A DNA stretch of 50,387 nt from S144-45 sp015494035 (GTDB lineage: Bacteria > Pseudomonadota > Gammaproteobacteria > Xanthomonadales > Marinicellaceae): NCBI GenBank assembly GCA_027057345.1, contig JALUIX010000126.1:1-50387 (forward strand), written 5' to 3'. Below are positions 8,092 to 16,778 of the stretch, one piece after another; the first letter of the stretch is position 1, and the number at the start of each line of letters is the position of its first letter. The position numbers and the translations under genes are program-made. The notes beneath the pieces were generated by a model. The model was given only the letters and a program-made list of their open reading frames with translations, did not search any database and had not been told where the DNA came from.

Positions 8092-9702
8092 TTAGTGGGC
8101 CCCGCCATGGGCCAAATCGGCATCATTGACCGGTGCATTGTCCTGAAAAGTGTGATGGGGAGCCGGTGACGGCACTGTCCATTCCAGTCCCTTGGCGCCT
8201 TCCCAGACCTTGCTGGTGGCCTTTTCCCCACCTTTAACGGTTTTCCAGATGAGGTACACAAACAGCAACTGCGAAAAACCAAAGACAAACGCGCCAATGC
8301 TGGAAATCATATTGAACTCGGCAAACTGGGTGGCGTAATCCGGAATGCGTCGCGGCATACCAGCAAGACCGAGAAAATGTTGTGGGAAGAAAAGCACGTT
8401 GACGGAAATAACTGACAACCAGAAATGCCATTTGGCCAGCTTCTGGTTATACATATGACCGGTCCATTTTGGCAGCCAATAATACACCGCCGCGATAATG
8501 GCAAAAATGGCGCCAGTGACCAGCACGTAGTGGAAGTGTGCCACAACGAAATAGGTGTCGTGGTACTGGAAGTCAGCTGGCGCTATGGCCAGCAGGATGC
8601 CGGAGAAGCCCCCAATGGTGAACAACACCACAAACGCAATGGCCCACAGCATGGGCGCTTCGAAAGTCATGGCGCCCTGCCACATGGTGGACACCCAGTT
8701 GAAAATCTTCACGCCGGTGGGGATGGCGATCAACATGGTGGCATACATAAAGAACAGCTCACCGCCCAAGGGCATGCCAACGGTAAACATGTGGTGCGCC
8801 CAGACAATGAATGACAGAAAAGCGATGGAAGCCGTGGCATAAACCATGGCGGTGTAGCCAAACAGGGGCTTGCGCGCAAAGACCGGAATTATTTCTGAAA
8901 TGACACCAAAAGATGGCAGGATCAGAATATAGACTTCGGGGTGACCAAAGAACCAGAAAATGTGCTGATAAAGCACCGGATCGCCACCGCCGGCGGCATT
9001 GAAGAAGCTGGTGCCAAAGTAATGATCGGTCAGGATCATGGTGACGGCACCGGCCAGCACTGGCATGACGGCAATGAGCAAAAAGGCCGTGATCAGCCAG
9101 GTCCAGACAAACAGCGGCATTTTCAGGAAATCCATGCCCGGGGCACGCATGTTCAGCACCGTGGCAATAATATTGATCGCGCCCATAATGGATGAAATAC
9201 CCATCAGGTGAATAGCAAAAACCATAAACGCCACATTCTTGCCGCCTTGCAACACCAGGGGTGGATACATGGTCCAACCGGCTGCCGGTGCGCCGCCGTC
9301 CATGAAAAAGGTGGACAGCAGAATGGCGAAGGCAAAAGGCATGATCCAGAAGCTCCAGTTATTCATGCGGGGCAAGGCCATGTCTGGCGCGCCAATCATC
9401 ATGGGAATCATCCAGTTGGCCAGACCCACAAAAGCCGGCATCACCGCCCCGAAAATCATGGCCAGCGCATGCACGGTGGTGAGCTGGTTAAAAAACTCCG
9501 GCTGCACAAACTGCAAGCCGGGCTGAAACAGCTCAAGCCGGATGATCAGGGCCATGGCGCCACCGACGAAGAACATGATCAAGGCAAAAATCAGGTACAG
9601 CGTACCAATGTCCTTGTGGTTGGTAGTCAGTAACCAGCGCTTGACAAAGCCCTTGGGCTTTTCGTCGTGATGGTCGTGTTCGTGTGTTGTTGCGTGACTC
9701 AT
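8092..9702 (-). CDS. coxA: Cytochrome c oxidase subunit I (aa3 type)
   Basis: 536-residue catalytic subunit of a haem-copper oxidase that reduces O2 to water and pumps protons. Visible hallmarks are VHALAMIFGAVMPAF (haem a ligand region), GHPEVYILILP with the CuB histidine, the cross-linked tyrosine and the A1-type glutamate, WAHHMFTVG with the two further CuB histidines, and VVAHFHYVL with the haem ligands. Twelve or more membrane helices are expected. The C-terminal tail is hydrophilic with histidines, as is its N-terminus. It lies between coxB and the small peptide gene. Confidence 0.97.
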   Translation of the reverse strand: MSHATTHEHDHHDEKPKGFVKRWLLTTNHKDIGTLYLIFALIMFFVGGAMALIIRLELFQPGLQFVQPEFFNQLTTVHALAMIFGAVMPAFVGLANWMIPMMIGAPDMALPRMNNWSFWIMPFAFAILLSTFFMDGGAPAAGWTMYPPLVLQGGKNVAFMVFAIHLMGISSIMGAINIIATVLNMRAPGMDFLKMPLFVWTWLITAFLLIAVMPVLAGAVTMILTDHYFGTSFFNAAGGGDPVLYQHIFWFFGHPEVYILILPSFGVISEIIPVFARKPLFGYTAMVYATASIAFLSFIVWAHHMFTVGMPLGGELFFMYATMLIAIPTGVKIFNWVSTMWQGAMTFEAPMLWAIAFVVLFTIGGFSGILLAIAPADFQYHDTYFVVAHFHYVLVTGAIFAIIAAVYYWLPKWTGHMYNQKLAKWHFWLSVISVNVLFFPQHFLGLAGMPRRIPDYATQFAEFNMISSIGAFVFGFSQLLFVYLIWKTVKGGEKATSKVWEGAKGLEWTVPSPAPHHTFQDNAPVNDADLAHGGAH

Positions 9703-9735
9703 TTTTCTGCTCCCGTTCCTTTTAACTTGATGCCC

Positions 9736-10878
9736 TTAAGACTGATTGATGGCCGCAACGTCTTGCGGCTGAACCACATCGTTTTGCTGACCGAATTGAT
9801 TGCGCACGTAGGTGATAACAGCGGCCAGGTCGCTGTCAGACAAAATATTGCCAAACGCGCTCATGGCCGTGCCGGGCCGACCAAACTTGACCGTGTGGAT
9901 CATGTCCTTGAGCGGCCCTTTCACCGTCTGGCTTTCTACCAATGAAGGAAACGCCGGTGGCATGCCCTGACCATTTTTCTGATGACAGCTGGCGCATTGG
10001 CTTTCAAAAATTTCCTGGCCCTTGGCCATCAGCTCTTCTTTTGACCAGGTTTTCTCATCCAGTTTGGCCTGTTCAACCTCAGCGCCTTTCATCATCGCCA
10101 CCCATTTTTTGTAGTCATCCTTACTGACGGCCTTGACCACTACCGGCATGAAGCCGTGGTCCTTACCGCACAGTTCGGCGCACTGGCCGCGATAAGTGCC
10201 AGGCTCGAGAATTTCAGTCCAGGCCTGGTTGATAAAGCCCGGGATGGCGTCGCGTTTCCAGCCCAATGCTGGCACCCACCAGGAATGAATCACATCGTCC
10301 GCCGTGAGCAGGAAGCGAATTTTGGTGTTAACCGGCACCACCAGCGGGTGATCCACTTCCAGTAGGTAGTTGGGAATGGTTTCAGGGTCAATGCCGCTGC
10401 CAGGTTGCCGGGCAAGGTTACTTTTTCGATCCAGTGTGCTGAGAAAACCGAACCCTTCGTCCAGGTAATCGTAACGCCACTTCCACTGGTAACCGGTGAC
10501 CTTGATGGTCATGTCCATGTCCTGCGGGTCTTCCATTTTAATCAACACCCGGGTGGCCGGAAAGGCCATGACAATCAGAATGATAATCGGGATGGTGGTC
10601 CAGATCACTTCAGCCTTGGTGCTGTGGGTAAACTGGGCGGGTTTGTGACCCTTTGACTTGCGGTGCTTGATGATCGAATAGATCATGGCGCCAAAAACCA
10701 GCACACCAATGACTATGCAGACCCACAGCACAATCATGTGCAGGTGGTACACGTCGCGACTGAATTCAGTCACGCCTTTGGGCATGTTCAAGGCCAGCTC
10801 AGCCTGAGCGGTTGAAAACAGCACGGCCCCGAGTACTACAAAGGTCTGCCAAGCCGATTTAATCCCGTTTTTTATCAT
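9736..10878 (-). CDS. coxB: Cytochrome c oxidase subunit II with C-terminal cytochrome c domain
   Basis: 380 residues. An N-terminal signal-like segment (about 1-26) and two membrane helices are followed by the CuA domain: H in VIHSWWVPA, then CAELCGKDHGFM with the two cysteines, histidine and methionine ligands. Residues about 285-370 add a class I cytochrome c domain (CASCH, with a methionine candidate in TAMSAFGN). This caa3-like fusion gives the oxidase its own bound electron donor and is common in gammaproteobacteria. It is preceded by the DUF2244 gene. Confidence 0.96.
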   Translation of the reverse strand: MIKNGIKSAWQTFVVLGAVLFSTAQAELALNMPKGVTEFSRDVYHLHMIVLWVCIVIGVLVFGAMIYSIIKHRKSKGHKPAQFTHSTKAEVIWTTIPIIILIVMAFPATRVLIKMEDPQDMDMTIKVTGYQWKWRYDYLDEGFGFLSTLDRKSNLARQPGSGIDPETIPNYLLEVDHPLVVPVNTKIRFLLTADDVIHSWWVPALGWKRDAIPGFINQAWTEILEPGTYRGQCAELCGKDHGFMPVVVKAVSKDDYKKWVAMMKGAEVEQAKLDEKTWSKEELMAKGQEIFESQCASCHQKNGQGMPPAFPSLVESQTVKGPLKDMIHTVKFGRPGTAMSAFGNILSDSDLAAVITYVRNQFGQQNDVVQPQDVAAINQS

Positions 10879-10910
10879 GTTGTATTACCCTTGTCGTTTT
10901 GTGTTTGTTG

Positions 10911-11408
10911 TTATGGTGCCCTTTTCCCGGACAGCGGAAAAACGGCGGATTCCCCAAGTACCTGACGCACAAGCACGCCCAGGCTTTTTCGGTCTTCCGG
11001 ACCCAAATCGCGGCCTATTTCCAGTCGCCTGCCATGGGAGGCCAGATACAGGCGCGGTGCTTCCATGCGATTGGCCTGACGCTCAATCAGACGCACCCAG
11101 GCGGTTTGAAACCGGGCCAGCTCCCCGTGGCGAGAGTCACCAACAGTCAGGCTATCCTGCTCAAAGCGCAGAAACTCAATGCGTTCACTGCGACGCCAGG
11201 CCAGGTAAAAACCCGCCCATACGATGGCCAGGTGCACAATAGCCACCGGCACCACCAGCCAGAACCCCAGAAAAGCCAACAGGAGCGCCAGCGCCAGGGT
11301 AATGAAAGCCAATGCCCCAAACGCCAACCAGAACTGCGCGGAAGTGAGTGACTGGTTCGGATGAACCAGTACGTGCCTGACACTGCCGTTGTGCTGCACT
11401 TCAATCAT
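10911..11408 (-). CDS. DUF2244 family membrane protein
   Basis: 165 residues with two adjacent membrane helices (about 27-48 and 50-68) and a soluble C-terminal half containing WRRSERIEFLRFEQDSLTV, which fits DUF2244. Members of this family often neighbour cytochrome oxidase genes. Function is unknown. Here it is the first gene of the coxBA operon, 32 bases upstream of coxB, and its leader region carries an FNR-type box. Confidence 0.8.
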   Translation of the reverse strand: MIEVQHNGSVRHVLVHPNQSLTSAQFWLAFGALAFITLALALLLAFLGFWLVVPVAIVHLAIVWAGFYLAWRRSERIEFLRFEQDSLTVGDSRHGELARFQTAWVRLIERQANRMEAPRLYLASHGRRLEIGRDLGPEDRKSLGVLVRQVLGESAVFPLSGKRAP

Positions 11409-11523
11409 GGCCGGGGGGATTGCCCTAAAGCCTTATATGATAAACAACTCCGCCCCCCTAGCGAAAGGCCTAATCCGTTTTTTTTCCAAAAACAAGGCAC
11501 TCCAGCGCCAGAATAACCCGTTC

Positions 11524-11537
11524 TTGACTTTCATCAA
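11524..11537. promoter_or_regulatory. FNR/DNR-type binding site between oxidase operon and nupC
   Basis: TTGACTTTCATCAA matches the CRP/FNR-superfamily consensus TTGAT-N4-ATCAA with one change. It is centred 122 bases upstream of the DUF2244 start. Unlike the other three sites in the window, I see no -10 element at the class II spacing in either direction, so it may act as a repressor or class I site, or be fortuitous. Confidence 0.45.
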
Positions 11538-11640
11538 GCCGCCAAAAATTTGACAGATTGATTTCCAGTCACCCGCATTCCTTCCGATTAAGTCCTTCGT
11601 AACATCTTAACTTAGGAACAGTGAGGCTGCGGTGTAGAGT

Positions 11641-11670
11641 TTGACTTGCTGCAAGCCGCGCCCCTATAAT
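11641..11670 (+). promoter_or_regulatory. Sigma70 promoter of nupC-like gene
   Basis: TTGACT (11641-11646) and a perfect TATAAT (11665-11670) are separated by 18 bases. Transcription would start near 11677, about 32 bases before the ATG at 11709. Confidence 0.8.
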
Positions 11671-11708
11671 CCGTGCGGTCTTTCTTTTCGCTCTTCAGGA
11701 TTTTCTTC

Positions 11709-13044
11709 ATGGACACGCTTCTTACCCATCAGGGCTTTTCCCTGGAATCCCTCGCGCGCGGCATGCTGGGCATGTTGGTGCTGGTTGGCATAGCCTGGGC
11801 CTTGAGTGCCGACCGAAAAAACATCAACTGGCGCGTTGTAATAGTGGGCATCCTGATGCAGCTGGTGCTGGCCATTGGTGTGCTTTACGTGCCTTTCGTG
11901 CAGCACTTTTTCGAGTTTGTGGGCGGCATTTTTGTTAAGATCATGGACTTCACCAAAGCCGGTGTTGAATTTCTGTTCCGCTCGTTTGTCAGCGGCAAAC
12001 TGGAGCCGCCACTGGTCAATTTCGCCATCATGATCTTGCCCANNNNNNNNNNTTGTGTTCTTCTCTGCCCTCACTTCAGTGCTGTTTTTCCTAGGCGTGA
12101 TTCAAAAAGTGGTCAAGGCGCTGGCATGGCTGCTGACCCGGTCATTGGGCATTTCCGGTGCTGAAGCCCTGTCTGTGGCCGGCAACATTTTTCTGGGGCA
12201 GACAGAAGCGCCCTTGATGATCAAGAAATACCTGGAGAAAATGAACCGCTCCGAAATTTTTCTGGTGATGGTCGGCGGCATGGCAACCGTGGCCGGTGGG
12301 GTATTGGCCGCTTACGTGGCCTTTCTGGGTGGCGACGATCCCCAGCAACGCATTTTCTTCGCCAAGCACTTGCTGGCCGCCTCGGTCATGGCCGCCCCCG
12401 GTGCCATTGTGGTGGCAAAAATCCTCATGCCGCAAACCGAACCCATTAACAGCAACATTGATGTCAGCAAGCAGGAAGTGGGCATAAATGTTATCGATTC
12501 CATTGCTACCGGCACCACCGAAGGCCTGAAGCTGGCCATGAATGTGGGCGCCATGCTGCTGGTTTTCTTTGCCTTTATTGCCATGTTTGACCACATTCTG
12601 GGCTGGATCGGCAACCTGACCCACCTGAATGAGTGGATTCAGGCCCACACCATTTACGACAAGCTGTCACTGGGTTTTTTGCTCGGTTACCTGTTTGCCC
12701 CGCTGATGTGGCTGATAGGTGTAATCAAGGACGACATCGTACTCATGGGGCAACTGCTGGGTGTGAAGCTGATTGCCAGTGAATTTGTGGCCTATGACCT
12801 GCTGGCGGATTTCAAAAACCCCAATAATCCCTTGCATCTGCACCATGCCAAATCCGTCATCATGGCCACTTACATGCTGTGTGGCTTTGCCAATTTTGCC
12901 TCCATCGGCATCCAGGTGGGCGGCATCGGCTCACTGGCCCCGAGCCAGCGCCAGACCTTGTCCGAACTGGGTATAAAGGCCCTGATTGGTGGCACACTGG
13001 CCAGCTTGCTGTCAGCCACCATCGCCGGTATGCTGCTTGGATAA
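11709..13044 (+). CDS. nupC: NupC-type concentrative nucleoside transporter (interrupted by an assembly gap)
   Basis: Inner-membrane symporter of the CNT family, about 442 residues if the gap is closed. The conserved GQTEAPLMIKKYLEKM motif, the EFVAYDLL helix and CGFANFASIGIQVGGIGSLAP identify it. Start ATG 11709 follows CAGGA. Ten N at 12043-12052 split the frame: 334 bases precede and 992 follow, summing to a multiple of three, so the true gap length should be 0 or a multiple of 3 rather than 10. The flanks read ...MILP and VFFSALTSV, which fits family LPTIVFFSALTSV if three bases are missing. The break is therefore an assembly artefact, not a pseudogene. Confidence 0.88.
12043..12052. other. 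Assembly gap (10 N)
   Basis: A run of ten undetermined bases inside the transporter gene. The reading frame on the two sides is compatible only with a gap of 0 or 3n bases, so ten is a placeholder length. Confidence 0.95.
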
Positions 13045-13103
13045 CACTGGTTGAGAATATTATCCTCTGAGCATTAAATTTTTAAAAATGAGTGATAATC
13101 TAT

Positions 13104-13125
13104 GGGCGCTTCGGCGCCCTTTTTT
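13104..13125 (+). terminator. Intrinsic terminator after nupC
   Basis: GGGCGC (13104-13109), a TTCG tetraloop and GCGCCC (13114-13119) are followed by six T. Confidence 0.9.
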
Positions 13126-13185
13126 GTGCCTTTGCATTTTTTTCAAATCATGCTATGTTTGAACAAACCCAACGACGTGAGAAAT

Positions 13186-13788
13186 GTGTCTGATCTGATC
13201 CCGCAAATTCTCCGCACCGATTCCACCGGCATGCCGCTGGAATGGATTGCCCATCAGGAAGCCGCCCGGCTGATTTCCCTTGATATGGTCCAGTACGCGT
13301 TTGGTTCCATCATCACCCGCTTACATGGCGGTATCAATGCCTTCAGCGGCCAACAAAGCACGCTGGACATCAACGCCATTCTGGTCACGCGTGGCCGCAA
13401 CCACGAATACGACAAGGGCCGCTTCATTCCGCCTTTGAACAACAACACCCTGTTTCGCCGCGACCAGAGCCTGTGCCTGTACTGCGGCAAACAGCACCCC
13501 AAACAACTGCTTTCGCGCGATCACGTTCGGCCGTTGTCCCAAGGGGGACGCGATCACTGGAAGAACGTTGTCACCGCCTGCAAACGCTGCAACAATCACA
13601 AGGCCGACCGCACGCCCGAGCAGGCCAACATGAAATTGCTGGCCATTCCTTTTGTGCCCAATTACGCCGAATACATTTACCTGCAGGGGCGTCATATCAT
13701 TGCCGACCAGATGGAGTTTCTGCTCAACCATTTCCCAAAAAACTCCCCCTTGAGGAAACGCGTCAAGGAACGACTGGATAAAACCTGA
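13186..13788 (+). CDS. HNH endonuclease family protein
   Basis: 200 residues from the GTG chosen here. The HNH core has a structural zinc site made of two C-x2-C pairs (CLYCGKQ and ACKRCNN) around RDHVRPLSQGGRDHWKNVV and NNHKADRT, giving the H, N and H of the motif. The N-terminal part (MPLEWIAHQEAARLI) resembles the strand-helix region common in this stand-alone family. An in-frame ATG at 13150 and one inside the upstream terminator exist; the GTG at 13186 is preferred because a promoter-like pair (TTGCAT 13132-13137, TATGTT 13154-13159) would start transcription near 13166. Substrate is unknown; no restriction or phage partner is adjacent. Confidence 0.8.
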   Translation: MSDLIPQILRTDSTGMPLEWIAHQEAARLISLDMVQYAFGSIITRLHGGINAFSGQQSTLDINAILVTRGRNHEYDKGRFIPPLNNNTLFRRDQSLCLYCGKQHPKQLLSRDHVRPLSQGGRDHWKNVVTACKRCNNHKADRTPEQANMKLLAIPFVPNYAEYIYLQGRHIIADQMEFLLNHFPKNSPLRKRVKERLDKT

Positions 13789-13840
13789 GGCTATTGCTGC
13801 CGATATATCATCGCTGCCAAGAGCAACGAAGCGCATAAAA

Positions 13841-13870
13841 AAGCCCGACCACGGCGTGGTCGGGCTTTTG
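13841..13870. terminator. Bidirectional intrinsic terminator after HNH gene
   Basis: AGCCCGACCAC (13842-13852) pairs perfectly with GTGGTCGGGCT (13856-13866), with A-rich sequence before and TTTT after. It separates the HNH gene from the convergent porin. Confidence 0.9.
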
Positions 13871-13884
13871 CTCACTTTGGGCTT

Positions 13885-14053
13885 TTAGGGAACCTCTGAT
13901 CGAATCGTGACACGGCATCTTGTGGCGTAAAATCGTCCATTTCTGCGTTGCAAACCTTCGCAATAGCCTGGCTATTCCGTGCGGTTTGCGCCTTGAACTG
14001 AACAATCTTTCACAACAATCTGCTCGCGCCAGATTCAATCAGAGCTTCCCTAG
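13885..14053. repeat. MITE-like quasi-palindromic element, copy 2 (subfamily B)
   Basis: About 169 bp starting TTAGGGAACCTCTGATCGAATC and ending GATTCAATCAGAGCTTCCCTAG. It is inverted relative to copy 3. The last bases overlap the TAG stop codon of the porin gene (14050-14052). Confidence 0.85.
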
Positions 14054-15258
14054 AATCGGGCACTGAGCATAAACCAGAATTTGGTGGTGTCAGTGGCGTA
14101 TTCATCGGCATTGTAAAAAGCGGCCTTGACCATGGCGGTCAGGTACTTGTTCAGTCCCTTGGAGACCACAGCGTCAAATTCATCGCCGTAACTGGCGTTG
14201 CCATCTTCAGCCTGGAAATCGTGATAAATGGCCTGCCACTTGAAACCTTCGAACTGGCCTTTGACACCGATAAAGGCATCTTCCAGACCGGCCTGTGGCG
14301 TAGCCAGAAATTTGTCGGCCCAGCCGTTAAAGGCGTGCAAGGTAGCCAACGGGGTGCGGAACGCGGCACCGGGTTTGTTGGCATCGCCTTCGAGCACCTC
14401 GTAACCACCAAAGAGCGTCACCGGCTCGAAAGCATAGCTGGCATCCAGACGGTAATAATCGGCTGTGTAATCCACCGGGTTATTGGCCGCGTCTGACTGA
14501 CTGGCGTATTCCAGGCCATAGCCGAAGGCCTTGTGCTTGCCCGCGAATTTCAGGCCATAGGTGGTGGTGGAAAAGGCCGGCACGTCCTTGTTGTCGATGT
14601 CGTAATAATATGCCACTAACTTGCCGACGCCTTCAAACTGATTGGACCAGTTGGCAAGCAAGGAGCTGTTGTCATTATCACCGGCCGGAACGTCATCACC
14701 AAAAATGCGATTCACGTTCTCCACCCAGGCCAGGAACAGATGCGATTGGCCGAGGGTGAAATTCCCGGAAATGGCATCGTAGGTCTGCTCATTCTGGCGC
14801 CAGCCCACGCCGCCCACAAATCGCTGGTTATCCAGCAGAATGCGCTGCCGGCCCAATTTGATGGACTGGCCTTCGGCAAAGGCAAAACGCGCCCAGGCCT
14901 GGTTGATTTCCGTGCCCTGGGGGTCCGCCACCACGGGGTACTGGGTATTGCCCGGCGAATTCCCGGCACCGGCATTGTAATCATCGGCAAACACTTCGGT
15001 GACGTTTTCCGCTTCAATGTAAAAAGTGAAACCGTTGTATTCCTGGGTCTTGTAATCCACCCGGGTGCGCAGGGTCGAAGCCGTGGCGTCTTTGTTGAAA
15101 CCGTCCTGATCCACCAGCTCCAGCCGGTAGCGGAAAGACAAGCCGCCATCACCGTTGGCAAAAGCATCAAAAAGGGTATCGGCAGATGCTTGAGACAAGG
15201 GCAACAGGCTGCCGACAGCAGCGGTCAGGAGGGCTTTTCTTAGTGTTTTTGTTTTCAT
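14050..15258 (-). CDS. Outer-membrane porin, alginate-export-like beta barrel
   Basis: 402 residues with a signal peptide (MKTKTLRKALLTAAVGSLLPLSQASA) and a beta-barrel protein ending in the C-terminal phenylalanine used for outer-membrane insertion (LSARF). Alternating strands and the segment INQAWARFAFAEGQSIKLGRQRILLDNQRF resemble alginate-export/porin families (PF13372-like). It would admit small solutes; specificity is not readable. Its promoter has an FNR/DNR-type box at the class II distance, so expression is probably induced under low oxygen or nitrogen-oxide respiration. Its stop codon is shared with repeat copy 2. Confidence 0.75.
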   Translation of the reverse strand: MKTKTLRKALLTAAVGSLLPLSQASADTLFDAFANGDGGLSFRYRLELVDQDGFNKDATASTLRTRVDYKTQEYNGFTFYIEAENVTEVFADDYNAGAGNSPGNTQYPVVADPQGTEINQAWARFAFAEGQSIKLGRQRILLDNQRFVGGVGWRQNEQTYDAISGNFTLGQSHLFLAWVENVNRIFGDDVPAGDNDNSSLLANWSNQFEGVGKLVAYYYDIDNKDVPAFSTTTYGLKFAGKHKAFGYGLEYASQSDAANNPVDYTADYYRLDASYAFEPVTLFGGYEVLEGDANKPGAAFRTPLATLHAFNGWADKFLATPQAGLEDAFIGVKGQFEGFKWQAIYHDFQAEDGNASYGDEFDAVVSKGLNKYLTAMVKAAFYNADEYATDTTKFWFMLSARF

Positions 15259-15312
15259 GGCGTTATGTCCTGAAAGTCAGAAAAAAAGCGGTGAGTGACT
15301 CACCTTCTGTTC

Positions 15313-15361
15313 AGGGGCCATGATAAGTAAAACGCATGCTGATTCCCTTGATTTAGGTCAA
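15313..15361 (-). promoter_or_regulatory. Class II FNR/DNR-type promoter of the porin gene
   Basis: TTGATTTAGGTCAA at 15348-15361 matches TTGAT-N4-RTCAA. On the minus strand a TATCAT -10 lies at 15325-15320, so the predicted start is near 15313, placing the box centre at about -41.5. The porin ATG is at 15258. Confidence 0.7.
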
Positions 15362-15393
15362 CCGCCTGACTCACACCAAGGGGGATGAGTGGC

Positions 15394-16776
15394 TCAGCCC
15401 GGCGGAATCGCCTTGCCTGGATTAAGAATGTTTGCCGGATCAAATTGGGCCTTGATGCGGCGCATCACATCCAGGGCGGCCGGTTCCAGTTCCAGGGGCA
15501 GAAAATCTCTTTTCACCAGGCCGATGCCGTGTTCACCGGACAAGGTACCACCCAGTTTCAATACCGTTTCAAACACGGCCTCAAGGCAACGATCAATCCC
15601 CGCTACGTGTTGCGGATTGTCGGGGTGGTAAAGGATATTCACGTGAATATTGCCATTGCCGGCGTGGCCAAAATTAACGATGGGAATGCCGTATTGGCGG
15701 CTGATGTGGCGCAGGGCTGACAGGAGTTCCGGCAACCGCGACACCGGCACCACCACGTCCTCGTTGATCTTGCCCGGAGCCAAGCTGCGCAGGCAGGGAG
15801 ATAACGCCTTGCGCGCGGCCCACAGGGATTTTCTCTGCTGCCGGGTTTCGGCTTGCTGTAAGTCCAGCAGGCCTGCCTTTGGAAAACGCGGCGCAAGCAC
15901 CGCCATCAACGCCTGCAAAACCGCTTGGGAACCGTCGTATTCCACCATTAGCATGGCCTGCGTCTGTGCAGGCAAGCCCAACTGGCCATGTTCATTGGCC
16001 AGTGTGAATGCCTGGGCATCCATAAACTCCAGCGCAGAAGGCGTTTCCGGGTGCTGCATCAATGCCACAATGGCCTCGGTGGCGGCCGATTCGCTGTCAT
16101 ACAGGGCGCGGACCGTGACGGTGCTTTCCGGTTTGGGTGTGAGCTTGAGCACGGCCTCGGTGATAACCGCCAGCGTGCCTTCCGAACCGATCAGCAAGCG
16201 CGTCAGGTCATAGCCCACCACGCCTTTGGTGGTGCGCGTGCCGGTGTGGATGATGTCCCCGCTGCCAGTCACCGCCGTCAAACCCAGGGTATTTTCCCGT
16301 GGCGTGCCGTATTTCACCGCGCGCGGCCCAGCTGAGTTGACGGCCAGATTGCCACCAATGCTGCAAATAGCTGCAGAAGTGGGATCCGGCGGCCAGAAAA
16401 AACCGGCTTCGGCCAGGTGATCTTGCAAGTCCTGATTCAGCACGCCAGGCTGACACACCACCAGCCGGTTCGCGCTGTCCAGTTGCAGAATTTTGTTCAT
16501 GCGCGCCGTGCACAGCACGATTTCATGGTCCTGTGGCACCACCGCCGCGGCCGTGCCCGTGCCGCGTCCGCGTGGAATCAGGGGCAGGCGGTGTTCATGA
16601 CACAAGCGCACCACGCGGGCCACCTGCCCGGTGTCCTCGGGAAAAACCACCGCTGCGGCCTGACCGCTGCGTTTGGAGTTATCCACGCCATAAGCCAGGC
16701 AATCGGCCGCGTCTGTGCTGTAGGCCTCGCGCGGCAAAACCGTGGCCAGTCGCTGCGCGAGTCGGGAACGGTTCAT
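15394..16776 (-). CDS. FAD-linked oxidase, GlcD/D-lactate dehydrogenase type
   Basis: 460 residues with the two-domain VAO/PCMH architecture. The N-terminal FAD-binding half contains LIPRGRGTGTAAA and CSIGGNLAVNSAGPRAVKYG, then a GYDLTRLLIGSEGTLAVITEA segment that contacts FAD. The C-terminal substrate domain has NFGHAGNGNIHVNI and ends with SGEHGIGLVKR and FDPANILNPGK, the signature of GlcD and cytochrome-type D-lactate dehydrogenases. It would oxidise a 2-hydroxy acid (glycolate, D-lactate or D-2-hydroxyglutarate) and reduce a membrane acceptor. No glcE/glcF partners are nearby. It lies 2 bases after dolP and is probably cotranscribed. Confidence 0.88.
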   Translation of the reverse strand: MNRSRLAQRLATVLPREAYSTDAADCLAYGVDNSKRSGQAAAVVFPEDTGQVARVVRLCHEHRLPLIPRGRGTGTAAAVVPQDHEIVLCTARMNKILQLDSANRLVVCQPGVLNQDLQDHLAEAGFFWPPDPTSAAICSIGGNLAVNSAGPRAVKYGTPRENTLGLTAVTGSGDIIHTGTRTTKGVVGYDLTRLLIGSEGTLAVITEAVLKLTPKPESTVTVRALYDSESAATEAIVALMQHPETPSALEFMDAQAFTLANEHGQLGLPAQTQAMLMVEYDGSQAVLQALMAVLAPRFPKAGLLDLQQAETRQQRKSLWAARKALSPCLRSLAPGKINEDVVVPVSRLPELLSALRHISRQYGIPIVNFGHAGNGNIHVNILYHPDNPQHVAGIDRCLEAVFETVLKLGGTLSGEHGIGLVKRDFLPLELEPAALDVMRRIKAQFDPANILNPGKAIPPG

Positions 16777-16778
16777 TT

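Larger units (their letters stand above)
11409..11708. other. Divergent intergenic regulatory region
   Basis: 300 bases between the minus-strand oxidase operon and the plus-strand transporter. It contains no convincing coding sequence. It holds an FNR-type box at 11524-11537 and a strong sigma70 promoter for the transporter at 11641-11670. A run of eight or more T at 11478-11485 and an A/T-rich stretch around 11430-11450 (with a TATCAT hexamer on the minus strand) could belong to the oxidase promoter, but I cannot fix its -35. Confidence 0.6.

Noticed and set aside
12043..12164. Transporter called as two genes or a pseudogene
   Set aside because: The apparent frameshift is caused by the placeholder gap; both halves fit one CNT protein.
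13102..13185. Longer starts for the HNH gene (ATG 13102 and ATG 13150)
   Set aside because: The first lies inside the terminator hairpin of the transporter; the second has no ribosome-binding site and precedes the predicted transcription start.
13885..14053. Insertion sequence or tRNA-derived element
   Set aside because: No transposase or tRNA-like cloverleaf; it matches the short quasi-palindromic element family instead.
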